A DNA stretch of 64,000 nt from Alishewanella agri BL06 (GTDB taxonomy: Bacteria; Pseudomonadota; Gammaproteobacteria; Enterobacterales; Alteromonadaceae): assembly GCF_000272005.1 (NCBI RefSeq), contig NZ_AKKU01000021.1, forward strand, positions 101 through 64,100. Reading direction: 5' to 3'. Below the pieces are notes generated by a model. That model searched no databases. It worked only from the letters and a program-made list of their open reading frames with translations, and had not been told where the DNA came from. This document shows positions 46,303-57,303 of the stretch, piece by piece. How positions within the stretch are numbered: the first letter of the stretch is position 1; each line of letters starts with the position of its first letter. A program made the translations under genes and the position numbers.

Positions 46303-48624
46303 CTACTTTTTAAATTTCGCTAAGGCAGCCGCCAGGGCATTACCCATGGCCGCATTGCCTTGTTCCTGTTTTGGCGTCTGGCTGGCTTTATTGCTGCCCG
46401 AGCTGCGCTCTGGCCGACCCTTGCCAGCAGTCGAAACATTGCTGTCGCCGTTGCTGCGGGCCAGTTCATCCATCCGCATGGTCAGGGCGATACGTTTTCT
46501 GGCCTGATCGACTTCCAATACTTTCACTTTAACAATATCGCCGGCTTTGACCACCTGATGCGGATCGCTGACAAACTTATCGGCCAGCGAGGAGATATGG
46601 ACCAGGCCATCCTGATGCACGCCGATATCAACAAAGGCACCAAAGTTGGTGACGTTAGTGACCACCCCTTCCAGCAACATACCGGGTTTGAGATCGGCCA
46701 GGGTTTCCACCCCGTCTTTAAAGTTCGCCATTTGAAATTCCGGCCGTGGATCGCGACCGGGCTTGTCCAGCTCTTTTAGAATGTCGGCGATAGTCAGTAA
46801 GCCAAAATGGTCATCGACAAATTGCCGGGCATCGATTTGTTTCAGGAAGCTGCTGTTGCCAATCAGCTGCTCGACACTTTTCTGATGCGCGGCAACAATT
46901 TTCTCGACCAGTGGGTAGGCTTCGGGGTGCACACACGAGGCATCCAGTGGGTTAGTGCCGTTATTAATGCGTAAAAAGCCGGCGGCCTGCTCATAGGCTT
47001 TCGGCCCCAGACGCGGTACCTTTAACAACTGGCTGCGACTGGTAAAGCGGCCATGTTGATCGCGATACTGCACAATATTTTGTGCCAGCGTTTTGTTCAG
47101 GCCGGCCACCCGGGCCAGTAATGCCGCTGAAGCGGTATTCAAATCGACACCGACGGCGTTTACGCAGTCTTCTACTACGGCATCCAGCGATTTGGTTAGT
47201 AAGCTCTGGTTCACATCATGCTGATACTGGCCAACGCCAATGGCTTTAGGTTCAATTTTTACCAGCTCGGCCAACGGGTCCTGTAAGCGGCGACCAATCG
47301 AGACGGCGCCCCGCAATGATACATCCAGCTGCGGAAATTCCAGCGCCGCCAACTCCGATGCCGAATACACCGAGGCGCCGGCTTCGGACACCATTACCTT
47401 GCTGATCCGCTGACCGGGCAGCGTCTTAATCACCTCAGCAGCCAGTTTATCGGTCTCCCGCGAGGCGGTACCATTACCCACGGCAATCAGCTCAATCTGG
47501 TAGGCCTTGCACAAGGCCGACAGGACCTGAACGGATTTATCCCATTGATTCTGGGGCGCATGCGGGTAGATGGTGGTGTGATTTAACAGCTTGCCGGTTT
47601 CATCAATGGCCGTGACCTTTACACCGGTACGCAGTCCCGGGTCCAGCGCCAGAGTCGGGCGCATGCCGGCTGGCGCGGCCATCAGCAAATCTTTCAGGTT
47701 ACGGGCGAATACCCGGATCGCTTCGGCTTCTGCCCGTTCCCGCAGTTCGCTCAATAAATCATTTTCCAGATGCAGCTGTAGTTTTACCTTCCAGGTCCAC
47801 TGTACAACGGTGCGCAGGAAGGCATCAGCAGGACGGTCCAACTGCCGGATCTGAAATTGCTCAGCGACCATTTGTTCACAGACGGCGTGTGGTTGTTCAC
47901 TCAGTTCAGGCAGTAACTGCAGGTTAAGTATGCCTTCGTTGCGCCCCCGGAACATGGCCAGCGCCCGGTGCGAAGGCACCTGTTTCAGTGCTTCGCTGTG
48001 TTCGAAGTAGTCGCTGAACTTGGCACCTTCCTGCTCCTTACCAGCAACAACCCGGCTTTGCAGCACAGCATGCTGACTCAGATGGGCGCGCAAACGGGCC
48101 AGCAAGTCGGCGTCTTCAGCGAATTGCTCCATCAGAATATATTTGGCGCCCTCTAATACGGCTTTGACATCGGCATAACCGGCCTCAGCGTTCAGATAGG
48201 CGAGTGCTTCCTGTTCCGGTTGCCGTGTTGGCTCTGAGAGCAACAGCAGTGCCAGCGGCTGAATGCCGGCCTCAATAGCTAACTGGCCCTTGGTACGTCT
48301 TTTGGTTTTATAGGGTAAATACAAGTCTTCGAGTCGGGTTTTATTATCCGCGGCGCGAATTTGCTGTTCCAGTTCGGTAGTGAGTTTGCCCTGCTCGGCG
48401 ATGGTATTTAAGATCACCTGGCGCCGCTCTTCCAGTTCTCGCAAATAGCTCAGGCGCTGATCCAGGGTACGCAGCTGGGTGTCGTCCAGGGCGCCGGTGA
48501 CTTCCTTACGGTAACGGGCAATAAAAGGCACAGTGGCGCCTTCATCCAGTAAGGCAATGGCCGCGGCAACCTGCTCCGGGCGGGCGGCGATTTCAGTAGC
48601 AATTTGATTAATCAGCATAGACAT
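46303..48624 (-). CDS. tex: Tex family S1 RNA-binding transcriptional accessory protein
   Basis: The 773-residue protein has the Tex layout: helical N-terminal region ([17 protein letters not shown] near 35), YqgF-like RNase H domain ([16 protein letters not shown], about 325), helix-hairpin-helix ([19 protein letters not shown], about 500) and a C-terminal S1 domain (about 650-725; [19 protein letters not shown]). A basic, disordered tail ends AAALAKFKK. Tex affects transcription and RNA stability and is often needed for toxin or surface-structure expression. Confidence 0.97.
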   Translation of the reverse strand: MSMLINQIATEIAARPEQVAAAIALLDEGATVPFIARYRKEVTGALDDTQLRTLDQRLSYLRELEERRQVILNTIAEQGKLTTELEQQIRAADNKTRLEDLYLPYKTKRRTKGQLAIEAGIQPLALLLLSEPTRQPEQEALAYLNAEAGYADVKAVLEGAKYILMEQFAEDADLLARLRAHLSQHAVLQSRVVAGKEQEGAKFSDYFEHSEALKQVPSHRALAMFRGRNEGILNLQLLPELSEQPHAVCEQMVAEQFQIRQLDRPADAFLRTVVQWTWKVKLQLHLENDLLSELRERAEAEAIRVFARNLKDLLMAAPAGMRPTLALDPGLRTGVKVTAIDETGKLLNHTTIYPHAPQNQWDKSVQVLSALCKAYQIELIAVGNGTASRETDKLAAEVIKTLPGQRISKVMVSEAGASVYSASELAALEFPQLDVSLRGAVSIGRRLQDPLAELVKIEPKAIGVGQYQHDVNQSLLTKSLDAVVEDCVNAVGVDLNTASAALLARVAGLNKTLAQNIVQYRDQHGRFTSRSQLLKVPRLGPKAYEQAAGFLRINNGTNPLDASCVHPEAYPLVEKIVAAHQKSVEQLIGNSSFLKQIDARQFVDDHFGLLTIADILKELDKPGRDPRPEFQMANFKDGVETLADLKPGMLLEGVVTNVTNFGAFVDIGVHQDGLVHISSLADKFVSDPHQVVKAGDIVKVKVLEVDQARKRIALTMRMDELARSNGDSNVSTAGKGRPERSSGSNKASQTPKQEQGNAAMGNALAAALAKFKK

Positions 48625-48672
48625 AACACTAAATTCCTGTAACGGTTTGGCGCAGCGATTGAGTTTAAAGCC

Positions 48673-49176
48673 TTAACTAGGCTGGGTTGGCTGCGGATAG
48701 TCGATAGCCACAATGTACCAGTCTTTTGGGCCATTTGGGGTGGAAACCGTGGCCACATCATCGACCTGTTTTTTCAGTAAGGCGCGGGCCATAGGGGCGT
48801 CGATCGAGATATAGTCTTTGCGGCCGTAGATTTCATCCGGGCCGACAATGCGAAATTTCAGGCTATTGCCATCATCATCTTCCAATTCGACCCAGGCGCC
48901 AAAGAACACCCGGCCGGCTTGCTGTGGTGAGTAATCGACAATATTCAGCTCCTCCAGCCGTTTGCGTAAAAAGCGCAGCCGACTGTCAATTTGCCGAAGT
49001 AATCTCTTATTGTAGGTGTAGTCGGCATTCTCAGAGCGATCGCCAAGGCTGGCGGCCCAACTGACAATACGGGTGATCTCCGGCCTTTTTTTAAACCAGA
49101 GCTCATCATGCTCTGCTTTCAGTTGCTGGTAGCCTTCGCGGGTAATCAGCAGAGTTTTACTGTTACTGCGTTTCAA
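48673..49176 (-). CDS. greB: transcription elongation factor GreB
   Basis: The 167-residue cleavage factor rescues backtracked RNA polymerase. The N-terminal coiled coil opens LLITREGYQQLKAEHDELW and carries the tip acidic residues near DRSENADY; the C-terminal FKBP-like domain contains VFFGAWVELEDDDGN. The sequence is nearer GreB than GreA. It lies beside tex (48 bases) and divergent from the lipoprotein and ompR-envZ, a common arrangement. Confidence 0.95.
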   Translation of the reverse strand: MKRSNSKTLLITREGYQQLKAEHDELWFKKRPEITRIVSWAASLGDRSENADYTYNKRLLRQIDSRLRFLRKRLEELNIVDYSPQQAGRVFFGAWVELEDDDGNSLKFRIVGPDEIYGRKDYISIDAPMARALLKKQVDDVATVSTPNGPKDWYIVAIDYPQPTQPS

Positions 49177-49356
49177 TGGTGTTTAACATTCCTGCGCCTA
49201 AAGCTATGACTGATTATCAGCTATAGTCCGGCGCAGCGTAAAGCTTTTTAGCCAGTAACTGGATTTTGCTGTTTGAAATTCAAACAAGTTTCGTTGGCGT
49301 CTTGCCGGAACCTGGTTAAACTTTAATCGGGGTAGCTCAGCATGAGAGAAACTGTG

Positions 49357-49557
49357 ATGAAAATGCGCAATAAAATTTTGGGTTTACTGTCACTACTCGT
49401 CGTGACCGGGTGTAGTACTACACCACACCAGACCACACGGGCACAGGTCGATGAGAACTATATTAATCAGGTTGAAGCGGCAGCGAAGAAAAATAGCTTA
49501 AGCCCACGGATTTACTGGGTGAACCCGCCATTAAAAAAGGAACCCGCTGAACAATAA
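49357..49557 (+). CDS. small lipoprotein, unknown
   Basis: The 66-residue product has a short lipoprotein signal peptide with lipobox VVTGC (Cys 19) and a mature part of about 48 residues ending KKEPAEQ. ATG 49357 gives a normal basic n-region. ATG 49342, in the same frame, would add an acidic MRETV and is the alternative. A terminator follows at 49601-49630. It stands before ompR but on its own transcript. Function unknown. Confidence 0.65.
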   Translation: MKMRNKILGLLSLLVVTGCSTTPHQTTRAQVDENYINQVEAAAKKNSLSPRIYWVNPPLKKEPAEQ

Positions 49558-49600
49558 GCCTAGGTCGCTTAACGCTGAAAAATTTTGTAACACTGTTTAT

Positions 49601-49630
49601 ACCGCCAGCGTGATGCATCGGCGGTTTTTT
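49601..49630 (+). terminator. Rho-independent terminator after the small lipoprotein gene
   Basis: ACCGCC (49601-49606) pairs with GGCGGT (49620-49625), the loop holds a short GATGCATC palindrome, and six T residues follow. It separates the lipoprotein gene from ompR. Confidence 0.75.
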
Positions 49631-49673
49631 CGTTTATAGTGACCTGAATATCATCAGGAATAAGGATAGTGCT

Positions 49674-50396
49674 GTGGTCACTGAAACAACCAAAATTCTG
49701 GTCGTCGACGATGACTTGCGTCTACGTTCATTATTAGAGCGCTACCTGGTCGAACAAGGCTATCAGGTGCGCAGCGTTGCCAATTATGAGCAGATGCAGC
49801 GGTTGATGGAGCGGGAACATTTTCACTTGCTGGTGTTGGATTTAATGCTGCCCGGCGAGGACGGTTTATCGATTTGCCGAAAGTTGCGGCAACAGGACAA
49901 TGAAATTCCGATTATTATGCTAACCGCCAAAGGTGACGAGGTAGATCGGATTATCGGATTGGAAATGGGAGCTGATGATTATCTGCCCAAGCCATTTAAT
50001 CCGCGGGAGTTATTGGCCAGGATCCGTGCCGTACTGCGGCGTAAAACCAAGGAAGCCCCCGGCGCACCCAGTCAGGAAGAAAGCATTATTGAATTTGGTC
50101 CCTTTCGCTTCAATCTCGCAACCCGTGAAATGTTCCGGGGGCAACAGCAGCTGCCGTTAACCAGTGGTGAATATGCGGTACTAAAGGTCTTAGTCAGTCA
50201 TCCAAGAGAACCCTTATCACGTGATAAACTGATGAATCAGGCGCGAGGTCGCGATTATTCAGCGATGGAACGCAGCATTGATGTTCAGGTATCACGCTTG
50301 AGAAGAATGTTGGAAGATGATGCTGCCAATCCACGGTATATTCAAACCGTTTGGGGATTGGGCTATGTGTTTGTGCCAGATGGTAATCTTGGCTGA
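49674..50396 (+). CDS. ompR: osmolarity response regulator OmpR
   Basis: The 240-residue response regulator has a receiver domain (about 7-120; acidic pocket VVDDDLRLR, phospho-acceptor Asp in [12 protein letters not shown], Lys in LPKPF) and a winged-helix DNA-binding domain (about 140-235; [20 protein letters not shown]). It controls porin and other envelope genes in answer to EnvZ. The start is GTG with AAGGAT upstream. It overlaps envZ by one base (TGATG). Confidence 0.97.
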   Translation: MVTETTKILVVDDDLRLRSLLERYLVEQGYQVRSVANYEQMQRLMEREHFHLLVLDLMLPGEDGLSICRKLRQQDNEIPIIMLTAKGDEVDRIIGLEMGADDYLPKPFNPRELLARIRAVLRRKTKEAPGAPSQEESIIEFGPFRFNLATREMFRGQQQLPLTSGEYAVLKVLVSHPREPLSRDKLMNQARGRDYSAMERSIDVQVSRLRRMLEDDAANPRYIQTVWGLGYVFVPDGNLG

Positions 50397-51703
50397 TGAG
50401 GCTGTTACCGCGTAGCGCTTTTGGGCAAACAGTTTTTTTAATCGGTATTATGTTACTGATTAATCAGGTTGTATCTTACCTTTCTGTGGCATTTTATGTC
50501 ATCAAACCCAGCACACAGCAAATTAGTCATTTGATTGCCAAGCAAGTGGAGTTAGCCCTACCTGCTGAACTTGAACCACCCTTAGCCGCTGCCTTGTCGG
50601 CGCAACTGCAGCAGAGAACCGGAGTTAAGCTCTATGATGAAGCCGAAGCTCTGCAGCATGGCCTGGCTGAGGCAACCTACTATGGCTACTTCTCGCAGCA
50701 ACTTTCCGATGCGCTGCAACGACAGGCTGAGGTCAGAATTTCACAGACTGACAATTTCGTGTTTTGGGTGAAACCGCAGCCAGAGTCAGAATTCTGGGTG
50801 CGTGTGCCACTGGCTGGGCTGGATGAAGCCAGTTTTCCGCTGTTAACCTTTTATTTGCTGATGATTGGTGCGCTGAGTGTGCTCGGCGGCTGGACATTGG
50901 CGCGGCATTTAAACCGACCGTTACAAAAACTACAGCAGGCAGCATTGCAGGTCGGTCATGGTGAGTTTCCCCCACCGTTACCGGAGCATGAAGGTGCGAC
51001 TGAGATTTTAGCCGTAACCAAGGCCTTTAATTATATGTCGCAGGGAATTAAACAATTGGAAGAGGATCGGGCTCTGTTGATGGCTGGAGTATCGCATGAC
51101 TTGCGGACACCGCTAACCCGTATCCGGTTGGCTTCTGAGATGATGAGTGAGCAGGATAGTTGGATCCGGGATGGCATTATCAATGATATTGAGGATATGA
51201 ATGCCATTATTGACCAATTTATTGATTACCTGCGGCACCACAAACAAGAAGAACCGCAGTGGTTAAGTTTGAATGAGTTGGTAAGTGACGTAGTACAAGC
51301 TGAACAGGTGCAACAACGGCAGATTGCTACCCATTTTGCCCCGGATTTGCCGCTAATTGCTTTACGGCGCCTGGCGATAAAACGGGTGTTGAATAATTTG
51401 CTGGAAAATGCCCTACGCTACAGTGATGGTGACATTGAGATCCGTACCGGTTTTGATAAAGCCGGCAAACGTATTTATCTGGAAGTGCGGGACCACGGTC
51501 CTGGTATTCCTGAGCACCGGATGCAAGCGATGTTTACCCCCTTTGTTCAGGGCGATGAGGCGAGGGGCAGCGGTGGTTCTGGCCTCGGACTGGCAATTAT
51601 CAAAAAAATTATCAGTACTCACCGTGGCGAGGTGAAATTGCACAATCACCCGCAAGGTGGTTTGGTTGTTACTGTAACTTTACCGCTTAAAACTGAACTT
51701 TAA
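50396..51703 (+). CDS. envZ: osmosensor histidine kinase EnvZ
   Basis: The 435-residue inner-membrane sensor kinase has two membrane helices (about 12-35 and 142-165) flanking a short periplasmic region, a HAMP domain (about 167-220) and the H-box [21 protein letters not shown] split across 232-252, nearly identical to E. coli EnvZ. The ATPase domain follows with N ([11 protein letters not shown]), G1 (DHGPGIP) and G2 ([11 protein letters not shown]) boxes. It phosphorylates and dephosphorylates OmpR. Confidence 0.97.
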   Translation: MRLLPRSAFGQTVFLIGIMLLINQVVSYLSVAFYVIKPSTQQISHLIAKQVELALPAELEPPLAAALSAQLQQRTGVKLYDEAEALQHGLAEATYYGYFSQQLSDALQRQAEVRISQTDNFVFWVKPQPESEFWVRVPLAGLDEASFPLLTFYLLMIGALSVLGGWTLARHLNRPLQKLQQAALQVGHGEFPPPLPEHEGATEILAVTKAFNYMSQGIKQLEEDRALLMAGVSHDLRTPLTRIRLASEMMSEQDSWIRDGIINDIEDMNAIIDQFIDYLRHHKQEEPQWLSLNELVSDVVQAEQVQQRQIATHFAPDLPLIALRRLAIKRVLNNLLENALRYSDGDIEIRTGFDKAGKRIYLEVRDHGPGIPEHRMQAMFTPFVQGDEARGSGGSGLGLAIIKKIISTHRGEVKLHNHPQGGLVVTVTLPLKTEL

Positions 51704-51980
51704 CCAAGCCGCAAGGATTCACTACTCATACACAAATGTAAAAATTAAATTACACCTGGTGTTGATTGGTGTCATTAAATTTTACAGTCACCTGATTTTT
51801 CTGTATCACCTTTAGCCAAAGCTGTGTTAAAAACAGGGAATGAGACGTTGTCTCAGTGGGGTTCAGGCTCTCACCCTGACTCTGGCTGTTCGATGCTGAA
51901 GCATCAGATTTAAAGCGGCCGTTCAAAAAAATAAGCCCTTGTCCCGGGTAAAACAATAAGAGTTTTGAAGGAGTAACACT
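51704..51980 (+). promoter_or_regulatory. upstream region of the secreted protease gene
   Basis: This 277-base gap after envZ should hold the protease promoter. I see AT-rich stretches (51735-51800) and small inverted repeats such as GAGAC-GTT-GTCTC (51842-51854). AAGGAG (51968-51973) is the ribosome site that selects the TTG start seven bases later. No -10/-35 pair or terminator of the envZ message stands out. Confidence 0.3.
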
Positions 51981-54900
51981 TTGGTGAATATGAAAAAAAC
52001 AATGCTAGCCTCCGCAGTGGGTCTGGCAATCTCCGGCGCTGCGCATGCCGGTATTGAACAAATCAGAGCCGCTCACGGCCAAAGCGTACACGAAATTTAT
52101 GCCAATCAAGTCGCGGTTAGTCTGGATGAGCAAACTGAGCAACCCAGCGCCTGGTTAATTTTATTAAATGCCCCGGCATCCAGCGATGCCTTACAAGGCG
52201 AAGTATTTAATCAACAGCTGGCAGCACAGAATGTGGCAACCGCGGAAACCCTGCAACGGGAAGTGAGTTATCAGCTGCGTACTTTAGATGCCGATGCAGA
52301 GGTATTGTTACAGACTAAACATTTAGCTGCTGGTTTAGTTGTGACGGCATCACCCCAGGCGCTAGATGCCCTGCGGCAAAGCGCTGCTGTTAGCAAAATT
52401 CTACCGATCTATGACAGCAAGCCAATGGTCGCCGACAGCGCAGAATATATTCGCGCAGTACAAACGGTTGAATCAGGCAAAGCGACTGGTGAAGGTATTA
52501 AAGTTGCTATTCTGGACTCTGGTGTCGATTATACTCATGCTGCCTTAGGTGGTCCGGGCACTGCCGAGGCTTATGCAGCAGCCTTATCAGACCAAACCAG
52601 CACTCCGGCTTGGCCGATTGGTCAGGTGATCGGTGGTTACGATTTCTTACGCAACGACCCAAATCCTATTGATGATGTCCGTTTAGCAGGTGCTGGTCAC
52701 GGTACTTCGGTAGCGCACTCGGTTGCCGGTATTGCCCCGAAAGTGGCGTTTTATGCCTATACCGTCTGTACTAACACTTGTCCTGGCGTGGCGCAATTAC
52801 GCGCTTTAGAAGCGGCCATGGATCCAAATGGTGATGGTAATCTGGAAGACCGCGTTGATATTATAAATATGTCATTGGGTGGCCAGTTCGGCTCGACCCA
52901 AGCCATGTCTGGCACACAGTTCTTGATTCAACGTGCTGTTACACTGGGTACCAATATGGTGATCTCAGCCGGTAACGACGGTAATGTGCCGTTCCGTGTG
53001 GGTGGCCCTAGTACTACGCCGAATGCGCTGTCAGTTGGTGCCATGACGCATCCGGCAGCCGCTGTCGGTGTATTTGAAGAAGCAACCATTGACGGTGAAA
53101 CTGCTGTAATGGTTGCCGCCGCGTTTAATCGTACTCTGAATTTAGAGTTTAGCTCAGCAACCACGCCGTTGGTGGTGGTTCCGGGTGAATATATCGCCTG
53201 TGAAGCCTTAGCAGAAGATGTTGACCTGACTGGTAAAGCGGTTTTAGTGTCGCGCGGTGTTTGCGCCTTTACCGAGAAAGTTAAAGTTGCTCAGCAACGT
53301 GGTGCGGCTTTTGTGATTATTGCTAACAGTAACCCGGGTGAAGCTCCAATCATTGCCGGCGGTGAGGACCCTGAGGTTACTATTCCGGCGGTAATGATTA
53401 CCAAAGAAGTCGGTGATGCTATTAAAGCTAAGCTGGAGGCAGGTGATGTAGTCAGTTATAGCATTCGTTCCGTTGGCAAGTCTGGTGCCGGTGCTATTGC
53501 TAACTTTACCTCTCGCGGCCCGGCAATGGATGGCTTATTGAAGCCTGAAATTACTGCACCGGGTGTCGACATCGACGTTGCCCGCGTTGGTACTGGTACG
53601 GGCTCTGCTCTGGTTAATGGTACTTCGTTCTCGGGTCCGATAACAGCCGGTGCCGTGGCGCTGGTTCGCGGTGCCTTGCCAGACCGTAGCGCGCTGGAAG
53701 TTAAAGCAACCCTAATGAATACTGCCAATTTAACCGTGCATCGTGAGCCAATTGCTATTAATCCAAATGCCAAGCTGGCTTCAATCAGCCAAATCGGTGC
53801 TGGCTTAGTTGATGTGGAAAAAGCAGTGAACTCGCCGGTGGCGGCCTGGGTTAACGAGCCGCAGTTTGATACTGGCCAGGCAGCATTGTCTTTTGGTTTG
53901 CAATCGCTAAGCGAAGTGAGCAGTATGACCAAAACGGTTACACTGAAAAACTTTAGTAGTAGCAATAAAACTTATAATCTGCGTGTGCAGGACCGCTATT
54001 CGGATAAAACCGCCACAGGTGCGCTGAGCTGGAATTTCCCGGCTTCTGTTACGGTACCGGCAAATCAGACAGTACAATTTGATGTAACCCTGACCGTTGA
54101 TCCAGCTAAGCTACCTGATTTTGTGCTGACAAATGGTGTCTACTGGGCACCTCTGAACGCAGCAACACAAATGGATGCGGTGGAGTTTGACGGTGCGCTG
54201 GTCTTTAACGATCCGAGCACCAGTGGCGATCACGATTTACATCTGGTCTATCATTTGATTCCAAAAGCTGTTGGCCAGCTACAACTATCTGGTGAGATGG
54301 TAAATGATCAGATTGCTACTAAGGTTAACAACGTAGGGGCAATTCCGGTTGCGCCGTTCGCTTCAACACTAGTTGCAACGTCTTCCGCCAATCCAGCCAT
54401 TAACCCAATTCACGATATCCGGGCCGTGACCTTTGATATCGCTGAAGCAGACTTCTGTGCCTCGGGTTATGCACTGTATCCAACGATCCATCTGGCAGAA
54501 GGGGTGACGCATCTGCTACAGGGTAACTATGCGATTGATATCGATATCGATAATGACGGCGTATATAACCATACTATGAATACCTTGTTATTGACGCGGT
54601 TGGGTGCTGCCTATGCCGGCAGCCCGGGTGTAATGGTGTCGTTTAATACTGTGTATAACACCACCAGCGGTTTCTTTGGTGACGTGTTACATTTCTCTGG
54701 CAGTAAACAAGTCACACTGGAAGCTTGTTTTAACCATGTTGGTTTAACGGCTGCCGATCTTGGTCGTACGATCAGTGCACGTTTCCGGACCAATCCTGAC
54801 TCGTTCTCTTTAAGTTACAACCCGGCACTGACTGCGGATCAGGTTACTGCAGCGGTGACTTTGTTACCGTCCCCGGCCGTAACACTTACCCGCTCTTTAG

Positions 54901-55733
54901 CGGATAACCAAGGTCCTGCTAACGAGGCGGAAGATGATAACAACGTGACGGAGTTGGCACCGGGTGAGTCTGCTTACCTGCAGCGTCCTGCCGGTGATAA
55001 TCGCAGTTTCGTGCTGTTATCTGCACAGGCTGAAGCTGCTGCTGTGGCAAACTATGCTGCGCCATTGGCACAACCGGTCGTACATGCAGATGGCAATTTC
55101 AACGTGAATGAAAATACGGCTGCCGGTACGGTCATCGGTCAAATCGGTGCGACGGCGGATTTCCGTACGGCTATCACCGAGTTTGTGGTACTGGCAAGTT
55201 CTACGTCTGCCATTCGGGTTGAGACTGATGGCCGTATCGTGGTCGCCGACGGAGCAACGCTAAACTATGAAGCCGGCATGACTGGTGCCAGCTTTGAAGT
55301 GGCTGTTTTAGATAGCAGCGGTCAGGTGTCAGCTCCGGTAACTATTAATGTTGCAGTTAATAACGTGCCTGATGAAACGCCGGTACTGACGTCTACAGTT
55401 ACCATGAGCAGTCTGGCTTCAGGTACTGCTGCTGGCACTGTCGTAGGTACGGTCTCGGTTCAGGTACGTGAAGCTGGGGCAACCTTGGTTGGTGTTACGT
55501 CCAGCAACCCACTGTTTGCGGTACAAAATGGCCAGATTATCCTGACACGTTCACCCTCTAAAGCCGATGCAGGTACGCAAAGCTTTACTTTGACAGCTCG
55601 CGACTCAGCAGGTTTACAGGCTACAGCGACTGGTCAGGTGACCTTTACGCACAAGTCAAGTGGCGGTAGTGCAGGTTGGTTAGGTCTGCTGCTATTACCA
55701 TTGCTGTGGTTACGGCGCCGGACTAAAGCCTGA
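51981..55733 (+). CDS. subtilisin-like S8 serine protease with PA domain and GlyGly-CTERM tail
   Basis: The 1250-residue secreted protease has a signal peptide (about 1-23, ending GAAHAG) and an I9-like propeptide. The S8 domain has Asp in AILDSGVDYTH (about 178), His in GAGHGTSVAH (about 239) and Ser in NGTSFSGPITAG (about 548). A protease-associated domain is inserted (about 403-490). Beta-rich domains follow, including a cadherin-like one (about 1040-1130). The end, SGGSAGWLGLLLLPLLWL then RRR, is a GlyGly-CTERM sorting signal, processed by rhombosortase after type II secretion. TTG 51981 has the best-spaced ribosome site; ATG 51990 gives the usual signal-peptide start. Confidence 0.92.
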   Translation: MVNMKKTMLASAVGLAISGAAHAGIEQIRAAHGQSVHEIYANQVAVSLDEQTEQPSAWLILLNAPASSDALQGEVFNQQLAAQNVATAETLQREVSYQLRTLDADAEVLLQTKHLAAGLVVTASPQALDALRQSAAVSKILPIYDSKPMVADSAEYIRAVQTVESGKATGEGIKVAILDSGVDYTHAALGGPGTAEAYAAALSDQTSTPAWPIGQVIGGYDFLRNDPNPIDDVRLAGAGHGTSVAHSVAGIAPKVAFYAYTVCTNTCPGVAQLRALEAAMDPNGDGNLEDRVDIINMSLGGQFGSTQAMSGTQFLIQRAVTLGTNMVISAGNDGNVPFRVGGPSTTPNALSVGAMTHPAAAVGVFEEATIDGETAVMVAAAFNRTLNLEFSSATTPLVVVPGEYIACEALAEDVDLTGKAVLVSRGVCAFTEKVKVAQQRGAAFVIIANSNPGEAPIIAGGEDPEVTIPAVMITKEVGDAIKAKLEAGDVVSYSIRSVGKSGAGAIANFTSRGPAMDGLLKPEITAPGVDIDVARVGTGTGSALVNGTSFSGPITAGAVALVRGALPDRSALEVKATLMNTANLTVHREPIAINPNAKLASISQIGAGLVDVEKAVNSPVAAWVNEPQFDTGQAALSFGLQSLSEVSSMTKTVTLKNFSSSNKTYNLRVQDRYSDKTATGALSWNFPASVTVPANQTVQFDVTLTVDPAKLPDFVLTNGVYWAPLNAATQMDAVEFDGALVFNDPSTSGDHDLHLVYHLIPKAVGQLQLSGEMVNDQIATKVNNVGAIPVAPFASTLVATSSANPAINPIHDIRAVTFDIAEADFCASGYALYPTIHLAEGVTHLLQGNYAIDIDIDNDGVYNHTMNTLLLTRLGAAYAGSPGVMVSFNTVYNTTSGFFGDVLHFSGSKQVTLEACFNHVGLTAADLGRTISARFRTNPDSFSLSYNPALTADQVTAAVTLLPSPAVTLTRSLADNQGPANEAEDDNNVTELAPGESAYLQRPAGDNRSFVLLSAQAEAAAVANYAAPLAQPVVHADGNFNVNENTAAGTVIGQIGATADFRTAITEFVVLASSTSAIRVETDGRIVVADGATLNYEAGMTGASFEVAVLDSSGQVSAPVTINVAVNNVPDETPVLTSTVTMSSLASGTAAGTVVGTVSVQVREAGATLVGVTSSNPLFAVQNGQIILTRSPSKADAGTQSFTLTARDSAGLQATATGQVTFTHKSSGGSAGWLGLLLLPLLWLRRRTKA

Positions 55734-55784
55734 TTAGGCTGACGCACAGCCCACTGTCAGCCCACTGTCGTGGGCTGTAGCAAA

Positions 55785-55818
55785 GCAAAAAACCACCGCT
55801 TCGACGGTGGTTTTTTTA
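55785..55818. terminator. bidirectional terminator between the protease gene and hslO
   Basis: AACCACCG (55791-55798) pairs with CGGTGGTT (55805-55812) with an A run on the left and seven T on the right, so it can stop transcription from both the protease gene and the convergent hslO. Just upstream, CAGCCCACTGT is directly repeated and the second copy pairs with GTGGGCTG, a second hairpin. Confidence 0.85.
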
Positions 55819-55869
55819 TAGCTCGTTTTTAGCTTTTCACACTTAAGTCAGAATAATTAAGTGTAGACT

Positions 55870-56712
55870 TTAAAGTTGGTCGTAAATCAGTTGTAAGTCA
55901 TTCGCACTAAAGTGATATGACGCATTACAATATTCACAGGCCATGTCTAAGCCACCCAGAGCCAGTTGTTCAGCCACTACAGCCCGTCCCAGACTAAATA
56001 ACGCCGATTCACATTTTTGCTTGGAGCAACCGCAGACAAAGCTAATGTTTTGCGCTGGAAACACTTCAACCGATTCCTGATGGAACAAGCGGTGCAGCAC
56101 GACCTCGGGTTCCAGATCCAGCAACTCTGCCGCAGTGATGGTATCGCTTAGTACCACCAAATCCGCAAAATCCTGCCGGGCTTTTTCCTGCTCTACCGGC
56201 AACACCTGCAACATCAAGCCTGCAGCGCGGTTATGTTGTTGGATGTCAGTGAAAATGTATAAGCGGGTCGGTAGCTGTTCTGATTGCGCGAAATACGCTT
56301 CCAGCGTTGAGGTCAGACTATCACCGGTTAACGGAATAATCCCCTGGTAGCGCTCACCTTGATTTGGCGTAATGGTCACCACCAGATAGCCATTACCGAC
56401 CAGCTCACGAAAACTTTCCCCCGTCAGCTCGGCTTGCAAGCGAACCACGCCCCGGAAAGCCTGAGCGTGAGTACCATTTACCGCAGCAAAGCGTACCGGA
56501 CCATCGCCTTGTAATTGTACTGCTATTTCGCCTTCAAACTTCAGGGTAGCGGTAAGCAGACTGGTTGCAACCACTAACTCAGCGAGTAGTTGTTTCACCG
56601 GTAGCGGATATTGGTGATGTTCAAGCATTTGATTCAGGCTTTGCTGCACATAGGCCAGCTCGCCCCGGACATGCTTTTGCTGAAATAAAAAACGGATTAA
56701 TGCATCTGACAT
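55870..56712 (-). CDS. hslO: redox-regulated chaperone Hsp33
   Basis: The 280-residue holdase chaperone is activated by disulfide formation and zinc release under oxidative stress. The C-terminal zinc motif is intact: VCGCSKQKCE and CEYCN (CxC plus CxxC). The N-terminal body includes GPVRFAAVNGTHAQAFRG, and the linker DLEPEVVLHRLFHQE precedes the redox switch. It follows hslR by ten bases, as in E. coli. Confidence 0.97.
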   Translation of the reverse strand: MSDALIRFLFQQKHVRGELAYVQQSLNQMLEHHQYPLPVKQLLAELVVATSLLTATLKFEGEIAVQLQGDGPVRFAAVNGTHAQAFRGVVRLQAELTGESFRELVGNGYLVVTITPNQGERYQGIIPLTGDSLTSTLEAYFAQSEQLPTRLYIFTDIQQHNRAAGLMLQVLPVEQEKARQDFADLVVLSDTITAAELLDLEPEVVLHRLFHQESVEVFPAQNISFVCGCSKQKCESALFSLGRAVVAEQLALGGLDMACEYCNASYHFSANDLQLIYDQL

Positions 56713-56722
56713 GCTGAAGTTC

Positions 56723-57136
56723 TCACTGCTGTGATTTTAATAAAAGTAATTGTCGGCGTTCTTTTTTATCCGGTTTCGTTTCCGGATGGGGCGCATACAG
56801 GGAGTTGGTTTTCCGTAACTCGGCGCGTTTTTGTCGCTCGGCAAGGCTTTCGGCGGTTTCCTGATACAACTGTTGTGCCAGCGGTGCAGCAAGCCGTTTG
56901 TCGCTGAGCGCCAATACAACGACAATCTTTTCGTCTGACCCCTGTGCCAAACGGATCGTCGCGCCGGGTTCCACCACCTTACTCGGCTTGCATCGCTGGC
57001 CGTTATAATGCACCTTACCGCCTTCAATCATGTCTTTGGCCAGGCCTCGTGTTTTGTAGAAGCGGCAGGCCCATAGCCATTTATCGAGGCGAATACCTAC
57101 TGTCGAGCCCTGTGCAGGGGTTGCTAAAACTGTCAT
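56723..57136 (-). CDS. hslR: ribosome-associated heat shock protein Hsp15
   Basis: This 137-residue RNA-binding protein has an S4 domain (about 12-72): RLDKWLWACRFYKTRGLAKD then GGKVHYNGQRCKPSKVV. The C-terminal tail is basic. Hsp15 recycles 50S subunits carrying a stalled nascent chain. AGGA precedes the ATG. It is the first gene of the leftward hslR-hslO pair and is divergent from the gsp operon. Confidence 0.95.
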   Translation of the reverse strand: MTVLATPAQGSTVGIRLDKWLWACRFYKTRGLAKDMIEGGKVHYNGQRCKPSKVVEPGATIRLAQGSDEKIVVVLALSDKRLAAPLAQQLYQETAESLAERQKRAELRKTNSLYAPHPETKPDKKERRQLLLLKSQQ

Positions 57137-57303
57137 AGTTTTCCTGTAATATGCCCAGACCCTGCATTATAGTGCAAAAGTACGTTTTGGCTTACAGTTC
57201 CCGGGCTTTTTATCGTTAGTTTGTTGTAAAAGGCTTGAGCAAAGCTTGTTGTACTTAGCGTTCCTAAGTAAGATGCTTTTAAGCTTGGATAAAGATTATA
57301 ACT

